Below are positions 8,094 through 16,478 of a stretch of DNA of 64,000 nt, one piece after another. The stretch covers positions 124,001-188,000 of the forward strand of contig JAJZZX010000002.1 in the NCBI GenBank assembly GCA_021797355.1, written 5' to 3'. The notes under the pieces were generated by a model. The model saw nothing but the letters and a program-made list of their open reading frames with translations. It had not been told where the DNA came from and made no database searches. The stretch is from Thermoplasmata archaeon. Lineage in GTDB: Archaea; Thermoplasmatota; Thermoplasmata; Thermoplasmatales; Thermoplasmataceae. How positions within the stretch are numbered: the stretch's first letter is position 1; the number at the start of each line of letters is the position of its first letter. A program made the position numbers and the translations under genes.

Positions 8094-9077
8094 ATGATAA
8101 CCATACTTGGTGGCTCTTTCACAAGGTTTCACAAGGGCCACCAGAGAATGCTTGACGCAGCTGTTGCAACCGGCAACCATATTATTGTTGGCCTCACCAC
8201 AGACGATTACCTGAAAAGCCACAAGGCATATGGGGCTCCTGGCTACAATGCCAGGAAAAGGAGGATATCAGAATACCTCTCTAGAAAGACTCAGGATTTT
8301 GAGATACAGCCTCTGGAAAGCGGAAACGGGAATGCGGAGACAAACCCGGAGTATGGCTGCATTGTTGTATCTCCGGAAACAAGGCGGCAGGCGGAGCGAA
8401 TCAATGCTGCCAGAACATTAAGGGGGCTTAAAGAACTTCAGATAATAACAGTGCCCATGGTTCTGGCCGAGGATCTATTTCCAATAAGTTCAAGCAGAAT
8501 TATGGCCGGTGAAATCAGGCCTTCCGGTTCCAGGGTGAATCCCGTGAGCATAGGCATCTCAACCATGAATCCGCTTAAGGTAATGGGCCTTGAGAAATTT
8601 GTGTCCAGAATAATGAAGAACTACAGAATTGTACGGAATGAGGACTACAGCCTTGCATCGTTCCAGCCATTCTCAGAAGACACGGTGTCTTACGCCGTGA
8701 AGCGTTCCTTGTCAGCCCTGGGCTCCAGGGATTATGGCATAGGCGTAGAATCAGGGCTTTTCAGGGACCATGTGACCGGCACTGTATTGGACATACATGT
8801 ATGCGTTGTGGTGGACAGGTACTCGAGGCTCACAATAGGGCAGAGCAGCGGTTTCCAGGTGCCGGAACAGATTGTGAATGGAGTAAAGATTGGCATGACT
8901 GAATCACAGGCATACGCCAATGCTTTTTCTTCCCATGATCCAAGCCAGGAATCCGGGATTGTTGGCATATTGTCTTCAGGCAAGGTCACCCGCATGGATC
9001 TTGTATATGAATGCGTGCGCAATGCCTTTATACCACGCCTTGGGCCTTCATACTATGGCCTGGACCAGAAGCTGTGA
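8094..9077 (+). CDS. coaD: fused phosphopantetheine adenylyltransferase / inosine-xanthosine triphosphatase
   Basis: Two domains. Residues about 1-145 are the archaeal PPAT nucleotidyltransferase, GGSFTRFHKGHQRML at the N-terminus being the HxGH-type motif and ISSSRIMAGEI the ISSTxI motif; it makes dephospho-CoA. Residues about 155-327 resemble the DUF84/YjjX family that hydrolyses ITP/XTP: GISTMNPLKVMGLEKF at the domain start and GIGVESGL in the core. The combination is one known from Thermoplasmatales entries called bifunctional PPAT/NTP phosphatase. Here it is a single uninterrupted 327-residue frame, six bases after the aminotransferase. Confidence 0.9.
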   Translation: MITILGGSFTRFHKGHQRMLDAAVATGNHIIVGLTTDDYLKSHKAYGAPGYNARKRRISEYLSRKTQDFEIQPLESGNGNAETNPEYGCIVVSPETRRQAERINAARTLRGLKELQIITVPMVLAEDLFPISSSRIMAGEIRPSGSRVNPVSIGISTMNPLKVMGLEKFVSRIMKNYRIVRNEDYSLASFQPFSEDTVSYAVKRSLSALGSRDYGIGVESGLFRDHVTGTVLDIHVCVVVDRYSRLTIGQSSGFQVPEQIVNGVKIGMTESQAYANAFSSHDPSQESGIVGILSSGKVTRMDLVYECVRNAFIPRLGPSYYGLDQKL

Positions 9078-9176
9078 CGTTATTCTTGGACAATTTTAAG
9101 GCATATTATTTAATAAAAATTTTCCTGCACATCTCCATAACGGTTAAGTATGGGTTAGCCATAGAAATAGGGATAT

Positions 9177-9476
9177 ATGGTAACTAAGGAAGAGATACTG
9201 GAACAGCTAAAGCAAGTTTCAGATCCTGAAATAGGCATGGACGTAGTTAACCTTGGCCTTGTCTATGATGTAGAGATTAATGGCGACAGGGTCTATATAA
9301 AGATGACCATGACTGCACCAACCTGTCCAGTGACCCCATGGATACTCTCGGAAGCCCAGCGGATCGTGGAGAACATGGAGGGTGTTGAGGCAGCGGATAT
9401 AGAGCTGGTCTGGGATCCGCCATGGAATCCAAGCATGATGACGGATGAGGCCAAGGAAGCCCTGAATATGGGATAG
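9177..9476 (+). CDS. MIP18/SufT-like (DUF59) iron-sulfur assembly protein
   Basis: 99 residues, the normal length for this family. SDPEIGMDVVNLGLVYDVEI is the family signature and TAPTCPVTPWI carries the conserved cysteine thought to be reactive in Fe-S maturation. The C-terminus ELVWDPPWNPSMMTDEAK matches the conserved DPPW motif. Likely helps insert Fe-S clusters into targets; radical SAM MqnC/MqnE and the family 4 UDG nearby need such clusters, although that link is only contextual. Single gene. Confidence 0.9.
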   Translation: MVTKEEILEQLKQVSDPEIGMDVVNLGLVYDVEINGDRVYIKMTMTAPTCPVTPWILSEAQRIVENMEGVEAADIELVWDPPWNPSMMTDEAKEALNMG

Positions 9477-9541
9477 ATGTGGCTATCAGGAATTCTGGAA
9501 GTTCATGTTGCAATGACCAATTTCCTATCGGGCCAACACAC

Positions 9542-9564
9542 CTTTAAATACCCTTTTTATATAG
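9542..9564 (+). promoter_or_regulatory. two TATA-like boxes before the TBP gene
   Basis: CTTTAAATA at 9542-9550 and TTTTTATATAG at 9554-9564 both lie before the TBP start (9583). The first is at a distance giving a transcript of about 10-base leader; the second lies 19-29 bases from the ATG and would give a leaderless one. Two boxes could allow TBP to affect its own promoter; that is inference. Confidence 0.5.
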
Positions 9565-9582
9565 TGAACGAAAGGGTTATTT

Positions 9583-10137
9583 ATGAGCGAGAGAGAAAAG
9601 ATAGCAATAGAAAACATTGTCGCGTCAACATCGCTTGCGGAACACCTTGACCTTAGCAGGATTGCCCTGGCTCTAGAAGGATCAGAGTATGAGCCGGAAC
9701 AGTTTCCAGGCCTCATATACAGGCTGCATGAGCCAAAGACCGCAGTTCTAATTTTCAGGAGCGGGAAGGTGAACTGCACTGGAGCAAAGAACCTGGCGAA
9801 TGTGAAGCTCACAATTGACACCATAATCCAGAAGCTTAAGAGGGCTGGCATTGAGGTATATGACAACCCTGAAATTGTTGTCCAGAACATAGTGGCTGTC
9901 TATGATCTTGAGGCGGAGCTCAACCTCACTGACATAGCTATGTCTCTGGGCCTTGAGAATGTCGAGTACGAGCCGGAACAGTTTCCAGGACTGGTATACA
10001 GGGTAGAGGAGCCAAAAGTGGTCCTGCTTCTCTTCGGATCCGGAAAGGTTGTATGCACCGGTGCAAAGGAAGAGAGCGAGATCGAGCAGGCGGTAATCAA
10101 GGTAAAGAAGGAGCTGCAGAAAGTCGGCCTGATCTGA
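9583..10137 (+). CDS. tbp: TATA-box-binding protein
   Basis: Archaeal general transcription factor of 184 residues. Two direct repeats of the saddle fold are visible: IENIVAS...YEPEQFPGLIYRL...FRSGKVNCTGAK in the first half and VQNIVAVYD...YEPEQFPGLVYRV...FGSGKVVCTGAK in the second, each containing the DNA-contacting phenylalanines. It lacks a long acidic tail. The gene is followed immediately by the stop codon of convergent truD. Confidence 0.98.
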   Translation: MSEREKIAIENIVASTSLAEHLDLSRIALALEGSEYEPEQFPGLIYRLHEPKTAVLIFRSGKVNCTGAKNLANVKLTIDTIIQKLKRAGIEVYDNPEIVVQNIVAVYDLEAELNLTDIAMSLGLENVEYEPEQFPGLVYRVEEPKVVLLLFGSGKVVCTGAKEESEIEQAVIKVKKELQKVGLI

Positions 10138-11397
10138 TCAGTAGTTCATTTTCTCCTTAAGGAACTCCCTGATCAGGGAGGTAGCGTAAGTTCCTCTCCC
10201 CAAAATAAATGAAAGTGCCATATTGTCAAGTATGGCGAAATCAGAAGGCAGCGCAGAGGTGATCCTTCTTTCCCCGGATGATGAAAGATCAGGATAATTT
10301 CTCAGCCTGAACATGCTTTCAGTGATGCCTTCGCCTTCCATTATCGATCTTTCAATTTCTCCCTGCCTGCCACCCGTGAGGCGCGTATCAAAGCCTATGA
10401 GGGGCACAGTTGGCCTCAACCTGTTCTGGCTAACCATCTGCCTGAGCATAGTTATATTCAAGGAGTTAGCAGTAATCATCTTTCCTCTTGACTGGTTGAA
10501 GTATCCGTCAACCTCAACCAAGACGTCTCCGTCATAAACCTCATTCAGCCCGATCTGCTCCATCCTTCTTGAGAGTATGAGATTGTAAAGGTATGACTGA
10601 TAGGCATGGACAAAGATCATTCTCAGGTTCTTAGGGAAAACTGAAAGGGCGCCTCTTAGTGTCCCATGTTCGACCATATACCCAAGAAGAGATCTCTCAA
10701 AGTTCAGGTGCTCTGGGAAATCCCTGAGTGCGCTCCTTGGATCCTGGCTATTGTAGAAATCAATCCTGTACTGATCCCGATCCATGGATGGATCACAAAT
10801 GTATTCCATGGCTGCCTCCTCATCTTTACCCTGTACCATAAGCTTGCCGACCATATGCGTATTGGTCCTTATGCTGCCGAACCTCTGCAAGCCAAAGTAA
10901 TTTGGAAAGCCCCCCCTTTCCTTCAGCTGGTTAGCGGTTTCCTGCAATGCGGCAATGGCATCGTTCTTCAGATGCAGGTCAATTGTGAACCTGTTCCCCA
11001 GCAAATCACCCAGCGATAACATCCTGTCAGTACGGAACGCTTCAAGCACTTCAGCTCCGCCCAGTTTTATCTGGGCCGGATCGAAATCGCTGTTTATGCA
11101 GAAATACTGCGTGGTCACGGCCCTCTTGTCCTTTGTCCCGCAGTACGTGATTCTTTTGTTGCTGATATGCAGCTCCCTAGAGAGCCTCACCAGGAACCTG
11201 TTGGTATCCCAGTCCCTTAGCCTGATCCGAAGAACCGTGTATTTCCCGTTCTCTTTCCTCTCAACAGATATTGGGATTTCCTCAACAATGAAGTCATCAG
11301 GAGACTGTTTAAGGACGCCATCTACCGCAGGAGTGCTGGTGGCATAGTGCAGAATCCCTACACTCTTTTCCTCTGGCGTAGCTTCAGGCAGGGTAAT
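10138..11397 (-). CDS. truD: tRNA pseudouridine synthase TruD/Pus7 family
   Basis: Makes pseudouridine (position 13 in the bacterial enzyme; archaeal members may act elsewhere). The catalytic aspartate is in YCGTKDKRAVTTQ, preceded by RLRDWDTNRFLVRLSRELHIS and the N-terminal QSPDDFIVEEI, all conserved in the family. The conserved N-terminus reads open from 11400, directly after an in-frame TAG, with no ATG, GTG or TTG before the internal GTG at 11190. I therefore place the start at the ATT at 11397-11395 (CTG at 11391 is an alternative), five bases after a GTGAT Shine-Dalgarno-like stretch. The start lies inside the end of mqnC, suggesting translational coupling. About 419 residues. Confidence 0.85.
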   Translation of the reverse strand: MTLPEATPEEKSVGILHYATSTPAVDGVLKQSPDDFIVEEIPISVERKENGKYTVLRIRLRDWDTNRFLVRLSRELHISNKRITYCGTKDKRAVTTQYFCINSDFDPAQIKLGGAEVLEAFRTDRMLSLGDLLGNRFTIDLHLKNDAIAALQETANQLKERGGFPNYFGLQRFGSIRTNTHMVGKLMVQGKDEEAAMEYICDPSMDRDQYRIDFYNSQDPRSALRDFPEHLNFERSLLGYMVEHGTLRGALSVFPKNLRMIFVHAYQSYLYNLILSRRMEQIGLNEVYDGDVLVEVDGYFNQSRGKMITANSLNITMLRQMVSQNRLRPTVPLIGFDTRLTGGRQGEIERSIMEGEGITESMFRLRNYPDLSSSGERRITSALPSDFAILDNMALSFILGRGTYATSLIREFLKEKMNY

Positions 11398-12493
11398 TTT
11401 CTATCACTCTGTACAGGTTGTCTCTCTCAAGGGCATTGAAGCCAATCTGGTGCAGTCCCTGTATTATTGCATCCTTGCGGAGGTTTCCCACCTGTTTGCC
11501 CGTTGCGGGTATGACCTTCTCATCGTAGATGGTTCCGCCCCAGTCGTTAGCTCCGAAAAGGACAGACATCTGCCCCATCTGAATTCCATTGGTAAGCCAT
11601 GAGCTCTGTATTACAGGGATTGAATTGTTGAGTACAATCCTCGATATTGCAATGTTTCTCAGCACATCTGCACCGCCTGCCCGGTATTTGACCAACCCAG
11701 ATCTCTGAAGCTGCGTATTGCCAGGCTCAAAGTTCCATGGGGTGAAGCTGACGAATCCATGGTGCTTCTGCTGCAGGCGGACCAGCGAAAGAAGATGGTC
11801 AGCCTTGTGGTAAGCCTCCTCAACATGTCCGAACATCATTGTCGCTGAAGTCTTAACGCCAAGCCTGTGGGCAGCTTCCATTACGTCAAGCCACTGCTGG
11901 CCGCTTCCCTTTGGCCTTCCAAGCACCTTCCGGACATCGTCAGAAAATATCTCAGCGCCAGCGCCGGGAATAGTCTGAAGGCCAGAATCAACAAGTTCCC
12001 TGATTATGTCTGGCACACTGGTGTGCTCCTTCCTGGCAATGAATGAAATCTCTGATGTGGAAAGGCCATGGATTCCAAGGTCTGGATATCTCTCATGTAT
12101 CGAGCGGAAAAGTGTTGTATAATACTCAAGCGGAAGATCCGGGTTAACGCCTCCCTGTATGAGGAGCTGCGTTATATGAAAGTTCCTGTAGTATGGTTCA
12201 ATCTCTGCCAGTACCTGATCACTGCTGAGAAGATAGGAGTCAGATTCCTTGCCAGTCCTGTAAAAAGCACAGAAATTGCACCTGACATTGCAGATGTTTG
12301 TGTAATTCAATATCATGTTTGAGACGAACGACACATTGTTGCCAGATTTCTGGTCAGCCAGCTTTCTGGCCATTTCCCCAAGGACATTCAGGTCAGCTTC
12401 CTCGTACATAAATATGATCTCATCACGGCTGGGCGTTTCCCCCTCCCTGACCTTGAGGAAGATATCCTCCAACTGGTCTGGCTGCTTGAGCAT
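11384..12493 (-). CDS. mqnC: cyclic dehypoxanthine futalosine synthase (MqnC), radical SAM
   Basis: Radical SAM enzyme of the futalosine route to menaquinone, cyclising dehypoxanthine futalosine. CNVRCNFCAFYR supplies the CxxxCxxC 4Fe-4S ligands near residue 70. I assign MqnC rather than MqnE from GFVSFTPWNFEPGNTQL and SSWLTNGIQMGQMSVLFGANDWGGT, which follow the MqnC pattern (SSW...FGAND.G). 369 residues, full length. It overlaps truD downstream and is divergent from mqnE across 194 bases, a shared control region. Confidence 0.9.
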   Translation of the reverse strand: MLKQPDQLEDIFLKVREGETPSRDEIIFMYEEADLNVLGEMARKLADQKSGNNVSFVSNMILNYTNICNVRCNFCAFYRTGKESDSYLLSSDQVLAEIEPYYRNFHITQLLIQGGVNPDLPLEYYTTLFRSIHERYPDLGIHGLSTSEISFIARKEHTSVPDIIRELVDSGLQTIPGAGAEIFSDDVRKVLGRPKGSGQQWLDVMEAAHRLGVKTSATMMFGHVEEAYHKADHLLSLVRLQQKHHGFVSFTPWNFEPGNTQLQRSGLVKYRAGGADVLRNIAISRIVLNNSIPVIQSSWLTNGIQMGQMSVLFGANDWGGTIYDEKVIPATGKQVGNLRKDAIIQGLHQIGFNALERDNLYRVIENYPA

Positions 12494-12687
12494 ACCCCTC
12501 CATTAATTTATGAATAATAACCCTTTGTCAGGAAGAGTTTCAAATTTTCCTTGTTGCAATGCTGTATTGATCGCCTTGATGCGAAACCGTGGAGAAGCCT
12601 TAACCCACCGAAGGGGGAGAAAATGACATGGAAAGTTCGCCAAATTCCGTTTAGAAACAGTTAATTATCATCTGGTAATGTTGACAA

Positions 12688-13803
12688 ATGGAAGGTTTCT
12701 CGCAGTATCCCGGGGATTACTGGGCAGAACAGGTGGAAGCCGGATATCCTCTGGGCTTAAACGAAGCAGTCAATATGAACAGGGAGCTATCCCTGCACCA
12801 GCTAATGAGGATAGCGAACAACCTTGCATCCAGGCAGGTTGGTAATGTCGTATCATATGCCGTATCATATAATATCAACTATTCCAACTACTGCACTGCC
12901 AGCTGCCCAATTTGCGCATTTTACGTCCCAATGAAGATGAAGGGAAGGACAGATCGTGGCTATGAACTGTCGCTGGATCAGGTCAGGGCAGAAATGGCGA
13001 AGGCTCGCAGTGCAGGAGCCACTGAAATACACATTGTAGGCGGGTTCAACAGTGATCTGCCTCTTGAATACTATGAGCAAGTTTTCAGAACGGTCAAGAA
13101 TGAACTTCCAGGCGTGACGCTTAAGGCCCTGACAATTCCAGAGATCGACTTCATAGCGAGGACCACAGGAAATTCACTACGTGAAGTGGTGGAGAGGTTC
13201 CGTTCAGCTGGAATGGATGCGCATACTGGAGGAGGAGCAGAGATATTTAATGCCGAGGTCAGGAAGCAGATCACCACGCCACAGAAGATTTCCGGCGAGA
13301 AGTGGCTGGAGGATGCCAAGATCATACACTCCATGGGCATTCCCGGAAACTCTACAATGACTTACGGCCACGTTGAGCAGATCGAGGACATAATTGATCA
13401 CATAATTCGAATAAGGGATAACCAGCGTGAAGTTCCAGGATTCCTCTCTTTCATCCCCCTGAAATTCAGCCCTGATAATACGCCACTCCAGAAAAGCGGC
13501 AAGGTAAGGATGCCCGCATCAGGAGATCTTGACCTCAGGGTTATAGCCCTTGCGAGGATCCTGGCTGGATCGGACATCCCAAACATAAGCGTCTACTGGG
13601 TATCACTCGGAAAGGAAATCGCCCAGGTGGCACTCAATGGAGGGGGAAGCGATCTGGTGGGCACAGCTTTCAGCGAGAAAATTTTCGGGGCCACGGACAG
13701 GAAGGAGGTCACGAGCACAGAGGAACTCAACGAACTGGTGCGTCAGATAGGCAAGATCCCGGCCCAGAGAGATACATTCTACAGGATAAAAAACTATTTC
13801 TAA
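12688..13803 (+). CDS. mqnE: aminofutalosine synthase (MqnE), radical SAM
   Basis: Radical SAM enzyme joining the MqnA product to SAM to form aminofutalosine. YCTASCPICAFY provides the CxxxCxxC cluster ligands near residue 70. The C-terminal half, PGFLSFIPLKFSPDNTPL and VYWVSLGKEIAQVALNGGGSDLVGT, matches MqnE (YWV.LG...AQVAL, G..DL.GT) rather than MqnC. 371 residues. With mqnC, divergent, and mqnA, downstream on the same strand, it forms most of the futalosine pathway; the nucleosidase and later steps are not in the window. Confidence 0.9.
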   Translation: MEGFSQYPGDYWAEQVEAGYPLGLNEAVNMNRELSLHQLMRIANNLASRQVGNVVSYAVSYNINYSNYCTASCPICAFYVPMKMKGRTDRGYELSLDQVRAEMAKARSAGATEIHIVGGFNSDLPLEYYEQVFRTVKNELPGVTLKALTIPEIDFIARTTGNSLREVVERFRSAGMDAHTGGGAEIFNAEVRKQITTPQKISGEKWLEDAKIIHSMGIPGNSTMTYGHVEQIEDIIDHIIRIRDNQREVPGFLSFIPLKFSPDNTPLQKSGKVRMPASGDLDLRVIALARILAGSDIPNISVYWVSLGKEIAQVALNGGGSDLVGTAFSEKIFGATDRKEVTSTEELNELVRQIGKIPAQRDTFYRIKNYF

Positions 13804-13823
13804 TCAGCATTCCAGCAACACAG

Positions 13824-13997
13824 TCATGGTCTCTTTCCGGACATGAGTCCAGAAAGGACTCCATGTGCGTGCGTCCAGGCGGGCACATTCTGCAGTGCTG
13901 TCAGAATTCCATGATGAAAACCCGCTGCAACGCCAGCAGCGGCGGCAACGGAGCTTCCTGCTGTTAGTACTATCTTAGCTGCTAAGGGGCTCATCAT
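13824..13997 (-). CDS. candidate 57-residue small protein
   Basis: An open frame with ATGATG start, alanine- and glycine-rich N-terminal half (SSVAAAAGVAAGFHHG) and a histidine pair region (WTHAHGVLSG), ending GKRP. A TATA-like TTTATTTTAAA (about 14013-14024, minus strand) lies about 22 bases upstream of the start, as expected for a leaderless gene. It fills most of the mqnE-mqnA gap. The hydrophobic stretch could be one membrane helix. No homologue recognised; it may be chance. Confidence 0.4.
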   Translation of the reverse strand: MMSPLAAKIVLTAGSSVAAAAGVAAGFHHGILTALQNVPAWTHAHGVLSGLMSGKRP

Positions 13998-14114
13998 TAT
14001 TCTTCATAAAGGGTTTAAAATAAAGCTTTATGGTACAAAGATGCGGGCCTCGATCCTTTGCATGATGCACCAGGGGAAACATAAAGGCCTAGAAATGCTT
14101 CAGGAACTGACAGA

Positions 14115-14843
14115 ATGATTGGCCTAATTAATTTCACTCACAGCATACCACTCTATCTAGCATATCCGGATAAGGACTCTGTCAAGCTAGAAACCCCAAA
14201 GGGGATTCTTAAGTTCCTGGAGAATGGCGAAGTTGGCTGCGGCATGATTTCACTTCTTGAATATTTGCGCAACAGAGACCGGTACATCCTGGAGCCTCTG
14301 GCCGTGATCAGGTCGGCCAGGCAGACCATGTCAACGCTTCTTGTGTCGGACGGTTCTGCAATAAGGCAGGGGATGCGTATTGCCGTTACGGAGCACACAA
14401 GAACCACGCAACTCTACATGGAATACATAATGAGGAGAATGGGGATACAGTATGAAATCATCAGCAGCGGGCACACTGATGCAGATGATCTTCTGGACGA
14501 GGCGGAATATGCCCTGGTCATTGGTGATGAAGCGCTTAAGGTCTTCCAGTCAGGGCACAGGATTATATGGGATATAGGTTACCAGTTTAATCTTCTTACA
14601 TCCATGTCGCCAGTTTTCGCAGTAACAGTGAAGAGAAAGGATGCCGAGTGCACGCATGAGGCTGGAAATCTGAAGGAAGCGCTTTCCGGAAGCAGGGCAA
14701 AAGTTCCTGAAGCTGTTTCCATGGCGGCCCGGAAAACCGGAATAAGGCAGGACATACTTGAAAAATATTACAGGACAATCAAGTATGACTACACTGAAGA
14801 GGCAGCGCGCACCGTTGGTTTCGTTGAATCCCTGATTCCATAA
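14115..14843 (+). CDS. mqnA: chorismate dehydratase MqnA
   Basis: First futalosine-route enzyme: converts chorismate to 3-enolpyruvyl benzoate. 242 residues with the periplasmic-binding-protein-like fold of the family. Visible signatures are LINFTHSIPLYLAY at the N-terminus, NGEVGCGMISLLEYL, SDGSAIRQGMRIAVTEHTRTT and EAEYALVIGDEALK. It lies downstream of mqnE on the same strand with a 311-base gap that may hold a small antisense gene, so co-transcription is uncertain. Confidence 0.9.
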   Translation: MIGLINFTHSIPLYLAYPDKDSVKLETPKGILKFLENGEVGCGMISLLEYLRNRDRYILEPLAVIRSARQTMSTLLVSDGSAIRQGMRIAVTEHTRTTQLYMEYIMRRMGIQYEIISSGHTDADDLLDEAEYALVIGDEALKVFQSGHRIIWDIGYQFNLLTSMSPVFAVTVKRKDAECTHEAGNLKEALSGSRAKVPEAVSMAARKTGIRQDILEKYYRTIKYDYTEEAARTVGFVESLIP

Positions 14844-14858
14844 TTTCATATTAAACAG

Positions 14859-14870
14859 GTTTATTTATTG
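14859..14870 (+). promoter_or_regulatory. TATA box deciding the guaB start
   Basis: GTTTATTTATTG is centred about 24 bases before ATG 14889, and overlaps the possible upstream TTG at 14868. This argues for the ATG as a leaderless start. Confidence 0.5.
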
Positions 14871-14888
14871 GCTTTCCCTTACGTCAAC

Positions 14889-16346
14889 ATGTTCACAGAT
14901 AAGTTTCAGCAGATTAGGGAGGCCCTCACATATGACGATGTTCTTCTTGTGCCTTCAAGGACTTCGGTTGAGCCAAGGGAAGTAAGCATTTCATCAAAAT
15001 TCTCCAGGCATATCAACCTTCGTGTTCCCATAGTGAGCTCTCCCATGGATACTGTTACGGAAAGCGACATGGCAATAGCCATGGCTAAACAGGGGGCCCT
15101 TGGAATTCTTCACAGGAATGTGACAATGAACCAGCAGGCAGGCTTTGTCCGGAGGGTGAAGAGGGAGGAGACAATAATTATCAGAAATGTCCACACAGTT
15201 TCTCCAGAAACGCCAATCAACGAGCTGAGAAATATCATGCGGACCAAGAATATTGGGGGCCTGCCCGTTGTGTCAGGTGAAAAGCTGATTGGCATTGTCA
15301 CAAGGAGGGACCTCGACTTCGCTGGCAAGGACAAGAAAACAGTTGAGGACATAATGGTGAAGAAGGTCATTTCCGCTCCAGATAATGTAAGCATCGAAGA
15401 CGCAATTGACATTCTCTACAAAAACAGGATAGAGAAACTTCCCCTCATTGACAGGACAGGGCGGGTTGTGGGCCTGATCACAGCCAAGGACATAATGAAG
15501 CGGCAGAATTTTCCAGACGCCAGCAGGGACGATGACGGGCAGCTTCTTGTCGGTGCTGCTGTGGGACCATTCGACCTTGAAAGGGCGCAGATGCTTGAGA
15601 AGGAGGGTGTTGACGTAATCGTTGTAGACACTGCACATGCACATAACGAGAATGTCATGAACTCCATAAGGAAAATGAGAAAGCTGGTATCAGTGGACAT
15701 AGTGGCTGGAAACATTGCAACCGCCCAGGCAGCGGAAGACCTCATATCCCTTGACGTTGACGGCTTGAGGGTGGGAATAGGCCCAGGCTCAATTTGCACA
15801 ACTAGGATCATAGCAGGGATAGGCGTCCCCCAGATCACTGCCGTATCAGACGTGGCGGAAGTTGCCGCCAAACATGGGGTGCCTGTCATTGCAGACGGAG
15901 GTATAAGATTCTCTGGAGACATAGTCAAGGCAATTGCAGCAGGAGCTAGCTCAGTCATGCTGGGGTCCATATTTGCCGGTACGGAGGAGAGCCCCGGCGC
16001 GGAACTCATAATGAACGGAAGGAAATACAAGGCCTACAGGGGTATGGGCTCACTCGGGGCAATACAGACAGGCCTCTCGGACAGGTACGGCAAGATAGGC
16101 GCAAACAAGTTTGTTGCCGAAGGCGTTGAGGGAGCGGTTCCATTCAAGGGAAAAGTAGAGGAGGTACTTTTTCAGCTCACAGGCGGCATGAAGTCTGGCA
16201 TGGGATATGTCGGTGCAAAGAATATTGAAGAGCTGCAGAAGAATTCAAGATTCGTCAAGATAACATCAAGTGGCCTCAGGGAAAGCCATCCACATGACAT
16301 TAGAATAGTGAGCGAACCTCCAAACTACCAGATCTATCAGGTCTGA
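14889..16346 (+). CDS. guaB: inosine-5-prime-monophosphate dehydrogenase
   Basis: Oxidises IMP to XMP, feeding the GMP synthase subunit at 3.4 kb. TIM-barrel catalytic domain with ALTYDDVLLVPSRT at the N-terminus, the IMP-binding cysteine loop GIGPGSICTTRII (Cys303 from this start), DGGIRFSGDIVKA, and the mobile flap region YRGMGSLGA. Two CBS domains (about residues 85-200, around MVKKVISAPDNVS and GLITAKDIM) are inserted in the barrel as usual. 485 residues from ATG 14889; the TTG 21 bases upstream is an alternative. Confidence 0.96.
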   Translation: MFTDKFQQIREALTYDDVLLVPSRTSVEPREVSISSKFSRHINLRVPIVSSPMDTVTESDMAIAMAKQGALGILHRNVTMNQQAGFVRRVKREETIIIRNVHTVSPETPINELRNIMRTKNIGGLPVVSGEKLIGIVTRRDLDFAGKDKKTVEDIMVKKVISAPDNVSIEDAIDILYKNRIEKLPLIDRTGRVVGLITAKDIMKRQNFPDASRDDDGQLLVGAAVGPFDLERAQMLEKEGVDVIVVDTAHAHNENVMNSIRKMRKLVSVDIVAGNIATAQAAEDLISLDVDGLRVGIGPGSICTTRIIAGIGVPQITAVSDVAEVAAKHGVPVIADGGIRFSGDIVKAIAAGASSVMLGSIFAGTEESPGAELIMNGRKYKAYRGMGSLGAIQTGLSDRYGKIGANKFVAEGVEGAVPFKGKVEEVLFQLTGGMKSGMGYVGAKNIEELQKNSRFVKITSSGLRESHPHDIRIVSEPPNYQIYQV

Positions 16347-16478
16347 CCTGCAAGGGCAAAATGCTGCCTATCCCGGTTGGAACACTGGAAAAAAGGCCAA
16401 GTTCCAGCTCCCAAGATAAGTAGATAAGGAACAATTTACTATGAGTTGTTATTATTTTTCACAGCAGGAGGGTTACGT

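Noticed and set aside
11401-11403. Read-through of the TAG before TruD as pyrrolysine or suppressed stop
   Set aside because: Upstream of the TAG the frame carries no TruD-like sequence and lies within mqnC; no reason to invoke recoding when the conserved protein begins after it.
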